Positions 37,330 through 45,969 are shown, numbered from the stretch's first letter. The stretch is 64,000 bases of DNA from Halorientalis litorea (GCF_023028225.1 NZ_CP095482.1:1612001-1676000), one strand, 5' to 3'. Notes: a model not told the origin generated them from the letters alone. Translations and numbers: made by a program.

Positions 37330-39978
37330 TCACAGGATGTAGAACAGCGGGAACAGGAACAGCCACACGATGTCCACGAAGTGCCAGTACAACCCGAACA
37401 ACTCGATGGGTTCGTCGTCGCCGAGGTAGGCTCCGTTCCACGCCCGGACTATCATGTACCCCGCGATGACCAGCCCGATGGTGACGTGCAGGCCGTGCAA
37501 CCCCGTCGTCAGGTAGAACGTCGAAGACGCGACGTTCGTGGTCAGCCCCCAGCCGTTCGGGAACGCCTCCGTGCTGATGTGGAACAGGTGGTCCCACTCG
37601 ATGCCCTTGTTGATTAGGAAGCCGACGCCCAACGCTACCGTCGCCACGAGGCTGGCGACGACACCCGCCCGGCTCTCACGCCGGGCGAACACCATCGCCA
37701 GCACGACGGCGAAACTGCTGGTCAACAGCAGGTAGGTGTTGACGAGTCCCGGCATCACGACGTGTTCCGCCGGGACGAGGGCGTGGTGCCAGTGGGTCCA
37801 CCCCTCGGCGACCCGGAGGAAGACGAACGAGCCGATGAACGCGCCGAACAGCACCACGTCCGAGGCCAGGAATACCCACACGCCGAGTTTCGTGTTGTCC
37901 ACGCCGGCGAAGGGCCACGACTCGCCGAACGGCCCCTCGGGTCCGGCGAACCGCTCGCGGGTCAGGCCCAAAAGCGTCGCGCCGAGGGCGAGGAACCCGC
38001 CGAGTGCCACCACGAAGTACGTGGGTTGGATGGTCGTCAGCCCCAGCGACTCGAACACGCCGAGACTCGTCGGAACTGTTTCCGGGTCACCCGACGTGAT
38101 GCCCGAGAGACCGACCAAGAGGACGAACGACGCGACGCTGATGGCGAACGGCCAGACGCTCGCGTGGCTCTCGACGTGGTCCGCGTGGTCGTCGTAGGCG
38201 TCGACGACGCCGCTGTCGGTCGCTTCGCCCCCGTCCGCGGCGGCCGTCGCGCTCCCGTCCGAGTGGAAGGAGAGTCTCCCCTCCGCGTAACTCGGAATCC
38301 CGGGGAAGTTCTCCAGCGGCGGGGGCGAGGGGACGGCCCACTCGGCCGTTCGGGAGAACCGCCACGGGTTGTCCGCGGCGTCCTCGCCCGCCACGAGGCT
38401 GACGAAGAGGTTGTAGAACATCACGAGGAAGGAGGCCCCGAGGACGAACGCGCCGACCGTCGCCAGTTGGTGCCACCCGGTGAAGGCGGGGTCGTACTGG
38501 AACACGCGGCGCGGCGTCTGCCACGCGAGGAACATCGGGAAGTACAGCAGGTTGAACCCGACGAAGTACATGGCGAAGTGGACCTTCCCGAGGACCTCGT
38601 CGTACATCTTGCCCGTGACTTTCGGGAACCAGTAGTAGAGGCCGCCGAACAGGGCCGTCGCGCCGCCGACCATCACGTAGTGGAAGTGCGCGACGACCCA
38701 GTAGGTCCCCCGGAATTCGTAGTCGAGCACCACCGCGCCGAGGAACACGCCGGTGATGCCCCCGATGATGAACAGGACCAGCGCGCCGAAGGCGAACAGG
38801 AACGGCGTCGAAAAGCGGATGCGGCCCTTTATCATGGTGTAGATGAGCGAGAAGACCATCAGGTCGAACGGCAGCGAGATGCCGATGGTCGTCGCCATGA
38901 ACAGCGTCTTGATTTCGAGGTTGATGGCCGTCAGGAACATGTGGTGCATCCAGACGACGAAACTCTGGAGCGCGACCAGCACCATCGCGAGGATGAACCA
39001 CTTGCGTCCCACGAGGCGGCGGCCGGTGAACGTCTGGAACACCTCGGCCATCACGCCCAGCGCGGGGAAGAACACGATGTACACCTCGGGGTGGCCGAAA
39101 AACCAGAACAGGTGCGTCCACAGCAGGGACCCGCCGACTTCGGTGGTGAAGTAGGTGGTCCCGAGCAGGCGGTCGGCCGAGAGAATCAGCAGGGCGGCCA
39201 GCAGCGCGGCGAAGGCGAAAAGCATCATCCACACCGTCAGCAGGATTGTCCAACTGAAGATGGGCATCCGCCGGAGGGTCAGCCCCTCGGCGCGCATGCG
39301 GTGCATCGTCGTGATGAAGTTCACCCCCGACACCGTGACGGAGACGACGAACAGGAGCAGGGCGAACACCGCCGTCGTCGCACCCACCTCGGGCGTGAAC
39401 GCGGGGACGTTCAGTGGCGCGTACAGCGTCCACCCGCCCGAGAACGTCGCCTCTTGGAAGAACGAAACGCCGAACAGCAGTCCCGCAGCGAGGTACAGCC
39501 AGTACGAGAGGGCGTTCAGGCGGGGGAACGCGAGGTCCTTCGCGCCCAACTGGAGCGGCACGAGGTAGTTCGCCAGCCCGAAGGCGAACGGCGAGATGAA
39601 GAAAAACACCATCAACAGGCCGTGGGCCGAAACCGCCTGATTGTACGCCAGCGCGCCCATGATGCCCTCGCCGGGCGCGCGCGGTGCCAGCAGCTGGACC
39701 CGCATCAGGAGTGCCAACACGCCGCCGAAGACGAAGAAAAACAGCGAGGTGACCAGATAGAGGACGCCGATGTCCTTGTGGTTGGTCGTGACGAACCACC
39801 GCTTGAGCTGTTCCTTCCCGGGGAACTCGTGACTGTGGTCGTCCGCTTCGGATGCCGGCAGGTCCCCCGCGACGTGTCCGCCGTCGGCTTCCTGTGGACG
39901 GCCACCGTCGGCCGCGACGCCGGCCACGTCGTCGCCGCTCGGTGCCCCCCCGTCGGTCGGGTCGGTGTCCTCGGGCAT
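37330..39978 (-). CDS. ctaD: cytochrome c oxidase, fused subunits I and III
   Basis: The 882-residue protein is a SoxM-like fusion. Residues about 60-580 are subunit I, with haem and CuB ligands in SAHGLLMVFFF, FWFFGHPEVYI, WMHHMF and HFHYVMVGG. The last 280 residues are subunit III with seven helices (GVWVFLASDVVLFGAFIGSF..., GLHGLHVTIGLVI). It reduces O2 to water and pumps protons at the membrane. The Glu of the D-channel region sits in GHPEVY. A disordered acidic N-terminus of about 50 residues precedes helix 1. It forms an operon with subunits II and IV. Confidence 0.95.
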   Translation of the reverse strand: MPEDTDPTDGGAPSGDDVAGVAADGGRPQEADGGHVAGDLPASEADDHSHEFPGKEQLKRWFVTTNHKDIGVLYLVTSLFFFVFGGVLALLMRVQLLAPRAPGEGIMGALAYNQAVSAHGLLMVFFFISPFAFGLANYLVPLQLGAKDLAFPRLNALSYWLYLAAGLLFGVSFFQEATFSGGWTLYAPLNVPAFTPEVGATTAVFALLLFVVSVTVSGVNFITTMHRMRAEGLTLRRMPIFSWTILLTVWMMLFAFAALLAALLILSADRLLGTTYFTTEVGGSLLWTHLFWFFGHPEVYIVFFPALGVMAEVFQTFTGRRLVGRKWFILAMVLVALQSFVVWMHHMFLTAINLEIKTLFMATTIGISLPFDLMVFSLIYTMIKGRIRFSTPFLFAFGALVLFIIGGITGVFLGAVVLDYEFRGTYWVVAHFHYVMVGGATALFGGLYYWFPKVTGKMYDEVLGKVHFAMYFVGFNLLYFPMFLAWQTPRRVFQYDPAFTGWHQLATVGAFVLGASFLVMFYNLFVSLVAGEDAADNPWRFSRTAEWAVPSPPPLENFPGIPSYAEGRLSFHSDGSATAAADGGEATDSGVVDAYDDHADHVESHASVWPFAISVASFVLLVGLSGITSGDPETVPTSLGVFESLGLTTIQPTYFVVALGGFLALGATLLGLTRERFAGPEGPFGESWPFAGVDNTKLGVWVFLASDVVLFGAFIGSFVFLRVAEGWTHWHHALVPAEHVVMPGLVNTYLLLTSSFAVVLAMVFARRESRAGVVASLVATVALGVGFLINKGIEWDHLFHISTEAFPNGWGLTTNVASSTFYLTTGLHGLHVTIGLVIAGYMIVRAWNGAYLGDDEPIELFGLYWHFVDIVWLFLFPLFYIL

Positions 39979-39979
39979 G

Positions 39980-40801
39980 TCAGGGCGTCACCTCCGGGCG
40001 GACCGCCGCCGTCGACTCGGTTTCACTCGTCTCAGTGTCGTTCGCGGCCGTCGTGTTCGCGTACCACGTCTCGTACTCCGACGGCGGCATGACTTCGACG
40101 GGGGCAGTCATGTAGGAGTGGCCGGCCCCGCACAGTTCGTAGCACTTGGCCGTGTAGGTGCCCGTCTCCTCGGCGATGAACCACGTTCGCGTCGTCATCC
40201 CCGGGATGGCGTCGGTCTTGACCGTGAACGCCGGGATGCCGAAGTTGTGGAACACGTCCGTCGCGGTGACGTTCAGCCAGACGCGTCTGTCCGCCGGGAC
40301 GCGCAACGTCGAGGACCCGTGGCCGTTCGGGTAGACGAACCGCCACCCGAACCGGAATCCCTCGACTCGGACCGTCACCGGGTCCGACTGTGCCGCCTGC
40401 CCGCCGTCTGTCGCCGCGGCCTGTCCCCCGTCTTGGACCGCCGCCTGTGCGTTCGCGGGCGTCCCGGACTCGACGTACAGCAACATCGCGTACGTCCAGA
40501 GGACGAGCGAGATGACGATTATCGCACTCAGGGCGAACGAGAGCGCGAGTTTCCGCCCTTTCCCGCCGCCCTCGGGTAACTCACCGAGCGTCGGCCGGTC
40601 TTCCTCGGACGCTACCGCCGAGCCGTCGTCCCGGTACTTGTAGGCGTTGTACAGCATGTAGCCGACGACGACGACACCGACGAGCGTCCCGAGGACGAGA
40701 AACACCTCGTAGATGCTCTCGAACACCTCCACGCGGGTCCCCCTGGGCAACAACCCACCGAGTTGTCCGGGCACCGGGGCGAGTGGTTCTGTCCCCGTCA
40801 C
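39980..40801 (-). CDS. coxB: cytochrome c oxidase subunit II
   Basis: The 273-residue subunit has two N-terminal membrane helices and a periplasm-facing cupredoxin domain with the full CuA site: DVFHNFGIP and CYELCGAGHSYM. A Gln/Ala/Gly-rich linker with near-repeats (QDGGQAA, TDGGQAA) lies between helix 2 and the cupredoxin. It accepts electrons from a copper protein or cytochrome c-like donor. It is the first gene of the operon, one base before subunit I+III. Confidence 0.95.
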   Translation of the reverse strand: MTGTEPLAPVPGQLGGLLPRGTRVEVFESIYEVFLVLGTLVGVVVVGYMLYNAYKYRDDGSAVASEEDRPTLGELPEGGGKGRKLALSFALSAIIVISLVLWTYAMLLYVESGTPANAQAAVQDGGQAAATDGGQAAQSDPVTVRVEGFRFGWRFVYPNGHGSSTLRVPADRRVWLNVTATDVFHNFGIPAFTVKTDAIPGMTTRTWFIAEETGTYTAKCYELCGAGHSYMTAPVEVMPPSEYETWYANTTAANDTETSETESTAAVRPEVTP

Positions 40802-40911
40802 AATGTTGCGCGTTATCTATTGCCATGGTACTTATTCATTTGGGGGTTATTGACATTATTGGGCCGAACATGTGGGGAAGATTTTATGCGAAGCACGTGG
40901 TACTAACACAC

Positions 40912-41457
40912 ATGGCAGACAATGACACACAGACCGGAGCGACGGAGGAACTCGGCCCCGAAGTCGGGTCGGAGGTCGCCGAACCGGATTTCGACCACTT
41001 CGCCGGTATCCTCACCGACGGCCTCATCGGTGCGGTCGGAGGCCTCGTCGGGACGGCCGCGATGACGGTGGGGCTGTTCATCGCTTCGGCACTGAACGCC
41101 TTCGACATGGCGACGTTCGCCCTGCTGGCCGAACTCACGGGCCTCGGTGCTGTCGTTCCCATCAGCCCGCTCGCGCTGGGGTACCTCATCTTCCTCGCTG
41201 GCGGGATGGTGACGTGGCCGCTGTTGTTCGCCTCCATCGGCTCGTACCTCCCGGGCGAGAAGTTCGCCACGAAGGGCCTGCCGTACGGGTTCGTCCTCTG
41301 GACCGGGTTCGTGCTGGCCTTCTCCGAGGGCATCGCCGCCGGGTTGCCGACGCTGGTGCTGTACGCCGTCCTCACCCTCGTCGCCCACCTCGCGTACGGA
41401 TTCTCTCTCGGGTCCGTGTTCGATTACCTCTCCGACCGGCCCGACACGCTGGTCTGA
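40912..41457 (+). CDS. DUF6789-like membrane protein
   Basis: A 181-residue protein with an acidic N-terminus and four to five membrane helices (GAVGGLVGTAAMTVGLFI, LGYLIFLAGGMVTWPLLFAS). This pattern is found next to cytochrome oxidase genes in haloarchaea. It diverges from coxB across a 110-bp spacer. The in-frame extension to 40783 overlaps coxB and is rejected; a TATA-like GATTTTATGCG lies about 30 nt before the ATG at 40912. Confidence 0.78.
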   Translation: MADNDTQTGATEELGPEVGSEVAEPDFDHFAGILTDGLIGAVGGLVGTAAMTVGLFIASALNAFDMATFALLAELTGLGAVVPISPLALGYLIFLAGGMVTWPLLFASIGSYLPGEKFATKGLPYGFVLWTGFVLAFSEGIAAGLPTLVLYAVLTLVAHLAYGFSLGSVFDYLSDRPDTLV

Positions 41458-41499
41458 GGACCCGAACCCACAAGTCCGGGCCGCCCCGACGGGCTGTCG

Positions 41500-42396
41500 A
41501 TGGCGTCCCGTCGCCGGTCACCCCTGTCTCCCCACTCGCTCCTCGTCCTCGCCAGCGTCGCCGTCGTCCTCCTCGTGGCGGCCGCCGGTGTCGCCGCCGC
41601 CCACGGGAACCACGCCACTGCCACGCCGCAAGTCTCCGCGAACGGCTCCGTCGTCGTCGAGGAAGCCGTGGTCGCCGAATCGGCCCACCTCGTTCTCCGG
41701 GCAGACGATGGGGGCTCACCCGGGCGCGTCCTCGGGTCCCGCCCGCTCGACAGGGGCCGCCACACTGGCGTCCGCGTGCAGTTCGATTCCGACGCGTGGG
41801 ACCGAGTGACCGGCAACACGACGGTGTGGGCCGTCCTCCACGCCGACGACGGCGACGGCGAGTTCGACCCCGAGACGGACAGCATGTTGCTGAGGCTCGG
41901 TGAGCCGGCCGGTGACCGGTTCCCACTCCGGACGGGCGACGCGCCGGTGACCGTCGTCACGGCCGGCGCCGGCGACGCCGCGGACGGCATCCCGGTCGCC
42001 GCCACGAGTCTCGCCCGTCCGGGACACCTCGCCGTCTACCCGGCCGCGAACGGGACGGACGGTGACCCGCTCGGGTCGCTGTCGCTCTCGGCTGGCCACC
42101 ACACCGACGTGACCGTGCCGCTGGACCGACGACCGAACGGGTCGGTGGTCGTCGCGGTCCACGCCGACGACGGCGACGGCGAGTTCGACCCCACCGCGGA
42201 CCCGCCGGTCCGGGTCGCCGGGAACCCGGTCGCCAGCCGGTACGACCCGACTGCGCGCCAGTCGGTCAGCATCACCACTCCGACGCCGGGTGAGGCACCC
42301 GGACGAACCACGACGGACGCGACGGGCGGCGGGTTCGGTGTCGGCCTCGGGTTCCTCGCACTCCTCGCCCTCGCCGCCGTCGTCCGGGACCGGTGA
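41500..42396 (+). CDS. secreted protein with two DUF7282-type repeats
   Basis: The 298-residue protein has a signal peptide (LLVLASVAVVLLVAAAGVAAA), two related beta-rich domains each ending in HADDGDGEFDP, and a C-terminal membrane anchor (GGGFGVGLGFLALLALAAVV) ending in Arg. That layout resembles archaeosortase-type PGF sorted proteins, although the PGF triplet is not clear. Ligand and role are unknown. The two repeats share an identical DNA stretch of about 35 nt. Confidence 0.75.
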   Translation: MASRRRSPLSPHSLLVLASVAVVLLVAAAGVAAAHGNHATATPQVSANGSVVVEEAVVAESAHLVLRADDGGSPGRVLGSRPLDRGRHTGVRVQFDSDAWDRVTGNTTVWAVLHADDGDGEFDPETDSMLLRLGEPAGDRFPLRTGDAPVTVVTAGAGDAADGIPVAATSLARPGHLAVYPAANGTDGDPLGSLSLSAGHHTDVTVPLDRRPNGSVVVAVHADDGDGEFDPTADPPVRVAGNPVASRYDPTARQSVSITTPTPGEAPGRTTTDATGGGFGVGLGFLALLALAAVVRDR

Positions 42397-42468
42397 CGAG
42401 CAAACAGAACGGTCTTTTGTCCCGGGCGGCTACCTCGAACCCATGACCGGACGGTGCGAGGTGAGTCG

Positions 42469-43764
42469 ATGACCGACCTCGACGACTCGCTCCCCCGCAG
42501 ACAGTTCCTGAAGGCCGCCGTCGCGGCCGGCGGCGCGAGCGCGCTGAGCGCGTGTCTCGACGCCGCACCGCGCTCGGCCGACCCCGTTCCCGCCGGCGTC
42601 GACGACCCGGCGACCCTCCCCGACCGTCAGCACGCGTGGAACGACCACGTGCGGACGGACGCCGACGGCAACACCAGCCTCCCCCGTCACCAGACGCTCC
42701 TGTACCTCACCCTCGACGGGACGGGGCCGCCCGGTGCGGGTGACCGCGAAACCGTCGAGGCGGCCCTCGCCACCCTCGACCGGGCCTACGAGCGGAGCAA
42801 CGAGGGCCTCGTCTACTCGATGGCCTACTCCCCGTCGTACTTCGAGCGGTTCGACGCCGCCCTGCCCGACGAAATCGACCTCCCACAGCCACGCCGCCTG
42901 TCGGGGTTCGAGACGCCGACGCTCGACACCCAAGACGCCCTGCTCCACCTCGCCAGCGACCGCGCCGACGTGGTGCTCGAAGCCGAGGCGGCCGTCGTGG
43001 GCGACCGGAGCGAGGCCAACGGCGTCGGCGTGGACGCGAAACTGACCGACGCGATGACCGTCGACGACCGTCGGACGGGGTTCGTCGGCCCCGGGATGCC
43101 CGCCGAGCGACAGGACGTGGCGGGTATCCCCGACTCCAACCCCGTCCCCGAGGCGTCCCCGCTGTTCATGGGCTTCGAGGCGGGCTTTCGCGGCAATCAG
43201 GCCACAGAGGAGTACGTCACCATCGACGCGGGGCCGTTCGCGGGCGGGACGACCAAACACGTCTCGAACCTCCGCCAGCGGCTCGACGACTGGTACGGCG
43301 AGCAGACCTTCGAGGAGCGGGTGATGGAGATGTTCAGCCCTGCCCACGCCGAGCAGGAACTAGTCTCCGGTGTCGGGGACAATCTCGGGAGCGACAGCGG
43401 CATCGACCAGTTCCTCGACTCCGAGACGATACGGGAGCACATCCGCGAACACGGCCGCGTCGGCCACGCACAGAAGGCCGCCCGCGCCAATCGCGACGCG
43501 GACGGTAACGTCCGCCTGCTCCGGCGGCACTTCGAGTCCACCGACGACGACGTGGCGAGCCTCCACTTCCCCTCGCTCCAGCGCGGCATCTCGGCCTTCG
43601 AGGCGGTCCGCGAGGCGATGAACGGCGCGGACCTCACCGACAACCCCGCCATCCGCCAGCGGGTCAACAACGGTATTCTCGAATACATCTTCGTCAAACA
43701 CCGGGGGAACTTCCTCGTGCCGCCGCGTCGCCACCGCGCGCTCCCGACCCCGCGACCCGAGTGA
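42469..43764 (+). CDS. Tat-exported lipoprotein, DUF7405-like (Dyp-peroxidase-related)
   Basis: The 431-residue protein begins MTDLDDSLPRRQFLKAAVAA with a Tat signal and a lipobox-like LSAC (Cys29). Its core (LYLTLDGTGPPGAGDRETVE, GFEAGFRGNQ, HISNLRQRLDDWY-like segments) resembles haloarchaeal DUF7405 proteins related to dye-decolourising peroxidases. A possible haem ligand His lies in the C-terminal half (LRRHFES). It may serve as a periplasmic peroxidase or haem chaperone for the nearby oxidase; this is inference. Confidence 0.75.
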   Translation: MTDLDDSLPRRQFLKAAVAAGGASALSACLDAAPRSADPVPAGVDDPATLPDRQHAWNDHVRTDADGNTSLPRHQTLLYLTLDGTGPPGAGDRETVEAALATLDRAYERSNEGLVYSMAYSPSYFERFDAALPDEIDLPQPRRLSGFETPTLDTQDALLHLASDRADVVLEAEAAVVGDRSEANGVGVDAKLTDAMTVDDRRTGFVGPGMPAERQDVAGIPDSNPVPEASPLFMGFEAGFRGNQATEEYVTIDAGPFAGGTTKHVSNLRQRLDDWYGEQTFEERVMEMFSPAHAEQELVSGVGDNLGSDSGIDQFLDSETIREHIREHGRVGHAQKAARANRDADGNVRLLRRHFESTDDDVASLHFPSLQRGISAFEAVREAMNGADLTDNPAIRQRVNNGILEYIFVKHRGNFLVPPRRHRALPTPRPE

Positions 43765-43851
43765 CGGCCGCCTCAACGGCGGAACGCTCCGCATCTGCTC
43801 GTCTCGTGGTGAAAAGCAACCGTTAAAACCGGGGCTACCGTCGCTCAGAAT

Positions 43852-44355
43852 ATGCAACGACGAGCCGCGGCGATTTACTTCGTCTTCTTCCTCGTCATCG
43901 GGGCGGGTGCCTTCGGGTACATGTCGGTCGCCGACGCCCAACGACCGACCGTGTCACTCGAAGACCCCGCCTACACGGTGTCGCAGGGTGAATCGTTCAC
44001 AGTCGACGGCCGCGAGTACACCCTCGCCGAAATCACCGCCGAGTCGACCGAGGAGGGCGAAATCGAGCGAGGCGGCACTCTCGAATGGACCAACGAGTCG
44101 GGCGCGAACGCCACGACGGAGGAAGTCAACATCGCGAGCGGCGCGAACACGACGCTCAACGGCCAGACGTACTTGGCGTACATGCCCGACAACAGTACCG
44201 TCCAACTCACTGCCAACTACCAGAACTACGCCGCCGACCTCGACCGGCAGGCGTACTTCGCCGAGCGGATGAACGGCTTCTGGGGCGTGACAATCGTCGG
44301 CCTCTTCGCCGCCATCATCCTGCTCGCCGCCGCGTACCTGCCCGTCAAGGACTGA
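43852..44355 (+). CDS. membrane protein with extracellular beta domain
   Basis: The 167-residue protein has an N-terminal helix (AAIYFVFFLVIGAGAFGYM), an extracellular acidic domain of about 105 residues, and a C-terminal helix (MNGFWGVTIVGLFAAIILLAAAYLPVKD). It is conserved near oxidase genes in haloarchaea by my recollection, but its role is unknown. A GGTTAAAACC-like box near 43820 is the likely promoter. Confidence 0.7.
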   Translation: MQRRAAAIYFVFFLVIGAGAFGYMSVADAQRPTVSLEDPAYTVSQGESFTVDGREYTLAEITAESTEEGEIERGGTLEWTNESGANATTEEVNIASGANTTLNGQTYLAYMPDNSTVQLTANYQNYAADLDRQAYFAERMNGFWGVTIVGLFAAIILLAAAYLPVKD

Positions 44356-44419
44356 GAAGCCTCGTTTTCGACTCGCCGCCGATACCCCCACGTCTCGACA
44401 CGAAACGCCGCGTAACCGA

Positions 44420-44635
44420 TCAGGCCAGCGGCTGGCCGTCCCGCGTCAGCAGTGCCAGTCCAGCCCCGACTGCGATAGCCAGTAGCGCGCCGATGACCTG
44501 CACGAGTCCCACGAGGAGCGTCCGTGACGTTTGCCACGGCAGTCCCACGAGCGCGCCCAACCCCACGAGCACCAGAAACGCACCCATGACCAACCCCAGT
44601 ACCTCTAGTCTGTCAGCGAACAGTGTCCCGTCCAT
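44420..44635 (-). CDS. small two-helix membrane protein
   Basis: A 71-residue protein, MDGTLFADRLEVLGLVMGAF..., with two hydrophobic helices and a short C-terminal tail (RDGQPLA). ATG 44635 gives the natural start; the frame is open upstream but this part is Arg/Thr-rich and unlike the gene. Function unknown. Confidence 0.65.
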   Translation of the reverse strand: MDGTLFADRLEVLGLVMGAFLVLVGLGALVGLPWQTSRTLLVGLVQVIGALLAIAVGAGLALLTRDGQPLA

Positions 44636-44749
44636 ACCGTCTCTCTCTGTCGTCTCGGTGGTAAATCGTGCGGTTCGAACGGACTGGGGTCGCCGACCGT
44701 TCGATTCTCCCACTGGCGTTGTCACTGCTCACTACTGTTCGCGGGACAA

Positions 44750-44771
44750 CGGGCCGGGAGGGAGTTGAACC
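44750..44771 (-). repeat. direct copy of the tRNA-Lys 3' end
   Basis: The 22 bases at 44750-44771 are identical, apart from the end bases, to 44865-44886, the 3' part of the tRNA-Lys gene (acceptor 3' strand and T-loop side). No other tRNA part is present. A third, inverted copy (GGGTTCAACTCCCTCCG) lies at 44811-44827. These look like att-site scars at a tRNA integration target. Confidence 0.65.
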
Positions 44772-44864
44772 GGAGCCAGACGTGCTCAAGACTGCTGTGC
44801 GCGACTGACTGGGTTCAACTCCCTCCGTAGCCGCTCCGCTCTTCACGTCCGTTCGTCACAGGAG

Positions 44865-44976
44865 CGGGCCGGGAGGGAGTTGAACCCCCGACCATCTGGT
44901 ATCTTCCGAAACCACCCAAACCCGGCGTGCGGTTTCGTTAAAAGCCAGACGCTCTGCCTAACTGAGCTACCGGCCC
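44865..44976 (-). tRNA. tRNA-Lys (TTT) with intron
   Basis: On the minus strand: acceptor GGGCCGG/CCGGCCC, D-arm GCTCAGTTAGGCAGAGC, anticodon stem TCTGG/CCAGA, loop CTTTTA-intron-A with anticodon TTT, T-loop TTCAACT and discriminator G. The 38-nt intron sits at the canonical 37/38 position, and GAAACC/GGTTTC inside it forms the central helix of a bulge-helix-bulge. The splicing endonuclease encoded at 850-1866 would remove it. Confidence 0.93.
44901..44938 (-). other. intron of tRNA-Lys
   Basis: The 38-nt insert follows A37 of the anticodon loop. GAAACC and GGTTTC pair next to the splice sites, giving the expected bulge-helix-bulge. Confidence 0.85.
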
Positions 44977-45017
44977 TCGTAATCCAGTCGGGCGGTCGAG
45001 TGGTAAACAGTTACGAT

Positions 45018-45686
45018 TCAGGAATCGAGGTACTCCGCGAGGGCGTCGGCGACGAGCGCGCCGGGTGCCACATCCTCGAGGGAGGCCCGACGACGGAGTT
45101 CACAGTACTCCTCGCGGGGCAGGTCGAGGCTCATGTGGCCGAGCGTGATGCCCTCGTCGGCGAGGGCACGCTCCACGTCGGCACCGTCGTTGACGGTACT
45201 GGCGACCGATCGGACCTGCCGGACGGTCATGTCGTGGTCGAGGACGGCCCACGCGAGTAGGAGGCGCGCCTCGCCGCTGACACGGGCGATGTGTTTGGCC
45301 GCCGTCGGTGCGACTTCTCCCATTGCGACGTGTTTGCGGATGGCTCGCGGGAGGTCGTGGACGCGGGACCACTTGCGGATGAAGGCGATGGTCGCCTCAC
45401 CACCGGCGCGCTCGGCGGCGGCCTTGTACGACCCTTCGCCACGGACCAGCGCGGCACAGGCCGCGGCACCGCGGAGTACGTACACGTTGTCGGCGGCTCC
45501 GGCGGTGTTCTGTGAGAACTGCGCGACTGTCTCGGCGGCCCGGGCGAGGCTCTCGGGGTCCTCGGGGTCGAACGCGACCGCACGCTCGGCGTGTTCGCCA
45601 GTGAGTCGCGGGTCGCCACGCACGACCGGGTGCCCCACAGGCGACTCACGGTCGGTCGGCGGACCCTCTGTGGGCCGGTCAGTCAT
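45018..45686 (-). CDS. ParB-HTH-like protein, DUF7119 type
   Basis: A 222-residue protein. Residues about 90-165 (AFIRKWSRVHDLPRAIRKHV, APTAAKHIARVSGEARLLLA, MTVRQVRSVA) follow the pattern of the KorB/ParB central helix-turn-helix, in which a hydrophobic helix pair is followed by a region reading similar to the ParB VREVE motif. No ParB nuclease (CTPase) N-domain is seen. It is a probable DNA-binding protein conserved in haloarchaea; target unknown. ATG 45686 is chosen over the adjacent ATG 45689. Confidence 0.75.
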   Translation of the reverse strand: MTDRPTEGPPTDRESPVGHPVVRGDPRLTGEHAERAVAFDPEDPESLARAAETVAQFSQNTAGAADNVYVLRGAAACAALVRGEGSYKAAAERAGGEATIAFIRKWSRVHDLPRAIRKHVAMGEVAPTAAKHIARVSGEARLLLAWAVLDHDMTVRQVRSVASTVNDGADVERALADEGITLGHMSLDLPREEYCELRRRASLEDVAPGALVADALAEYLDS

Positions 45687-45736
45687 CACTCGTGGCTATG
45701 GAAGCCAACGGACAAAAGCGTCCCGTAGTCGCGGGC

Positions 45737-45871
45737 TCAGTCGTCGGCGTCAGCCTGCCGACGCTCGCTCGTGTGTTCCCACACTTCGGCACAGCCACAG
45801 CCGTCGTCGATGTCGTCGAGGTGGTCAGTCGAGACTTCCGGTTCCTCTTCGGGGTCTGATTCCTCTGTCAT
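45737..45871 (-). CDS. small acidic CGC protein (44 aa)
   Basis: A 44-residue frame reads MTEESDPEEEPEVSTDHLDD, IDDGCGCAEVWEHTSERRQA and DADD. The core HLDDI.DGCGC.E.WE.LSE is a pattern I know from haloarchaeal small proteins; the CGC could bind metal. It begins within the stop of a 33-codon ORF (ATGA), so the two are probably translated together. Confidence 0.68.
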   Translation of the reverse strand: MTEESDPEEEPEVSTDHLDDIDDGCGCAEVWEHTSERRQADADD

Positions 45872-45969
45872 CGGTATCCCCGCTCCCGTGGCAACTCGTA
45901 CAGTTCGGGTGCAACGTCGGCGGAGGTGTGCTGCCGAACACCTCGCGCCACACCGTCGGTCTCTCTCAT
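45868..45969 (-). CDS. 33-aa protein coupled to the CGC protein
   Basis: A frame from ATG 45969 encodes MRETDGVARGVRQHTSADVA followed by PELYELPRERGYR and overlaps the next gene by ATGA. A TATA-like CTTATTGTGT lies about 30 nt upstream, consistent with a leaderless start. The coupling and the promoter position are the evidence for coding; there is no recognised family. Confidence 0.5.
   Translation of the reverse strand: MRETDGVARGVRQHTSADVAPELYELPRERGYR

Noticed and set aside
37762-40092. Plus-strand ORF of 776 codons opposite the oxidase gene
   Set aside because: Antisense shadow of cytochrome oxidase, rich in Arg, Glu and His with no domain.
44750-44828. Possible second tRNA-Lys gene
   Set aside because: Only the 3' part is present; no D-arm, anticodon arm or 5' acceptor strand can be found.
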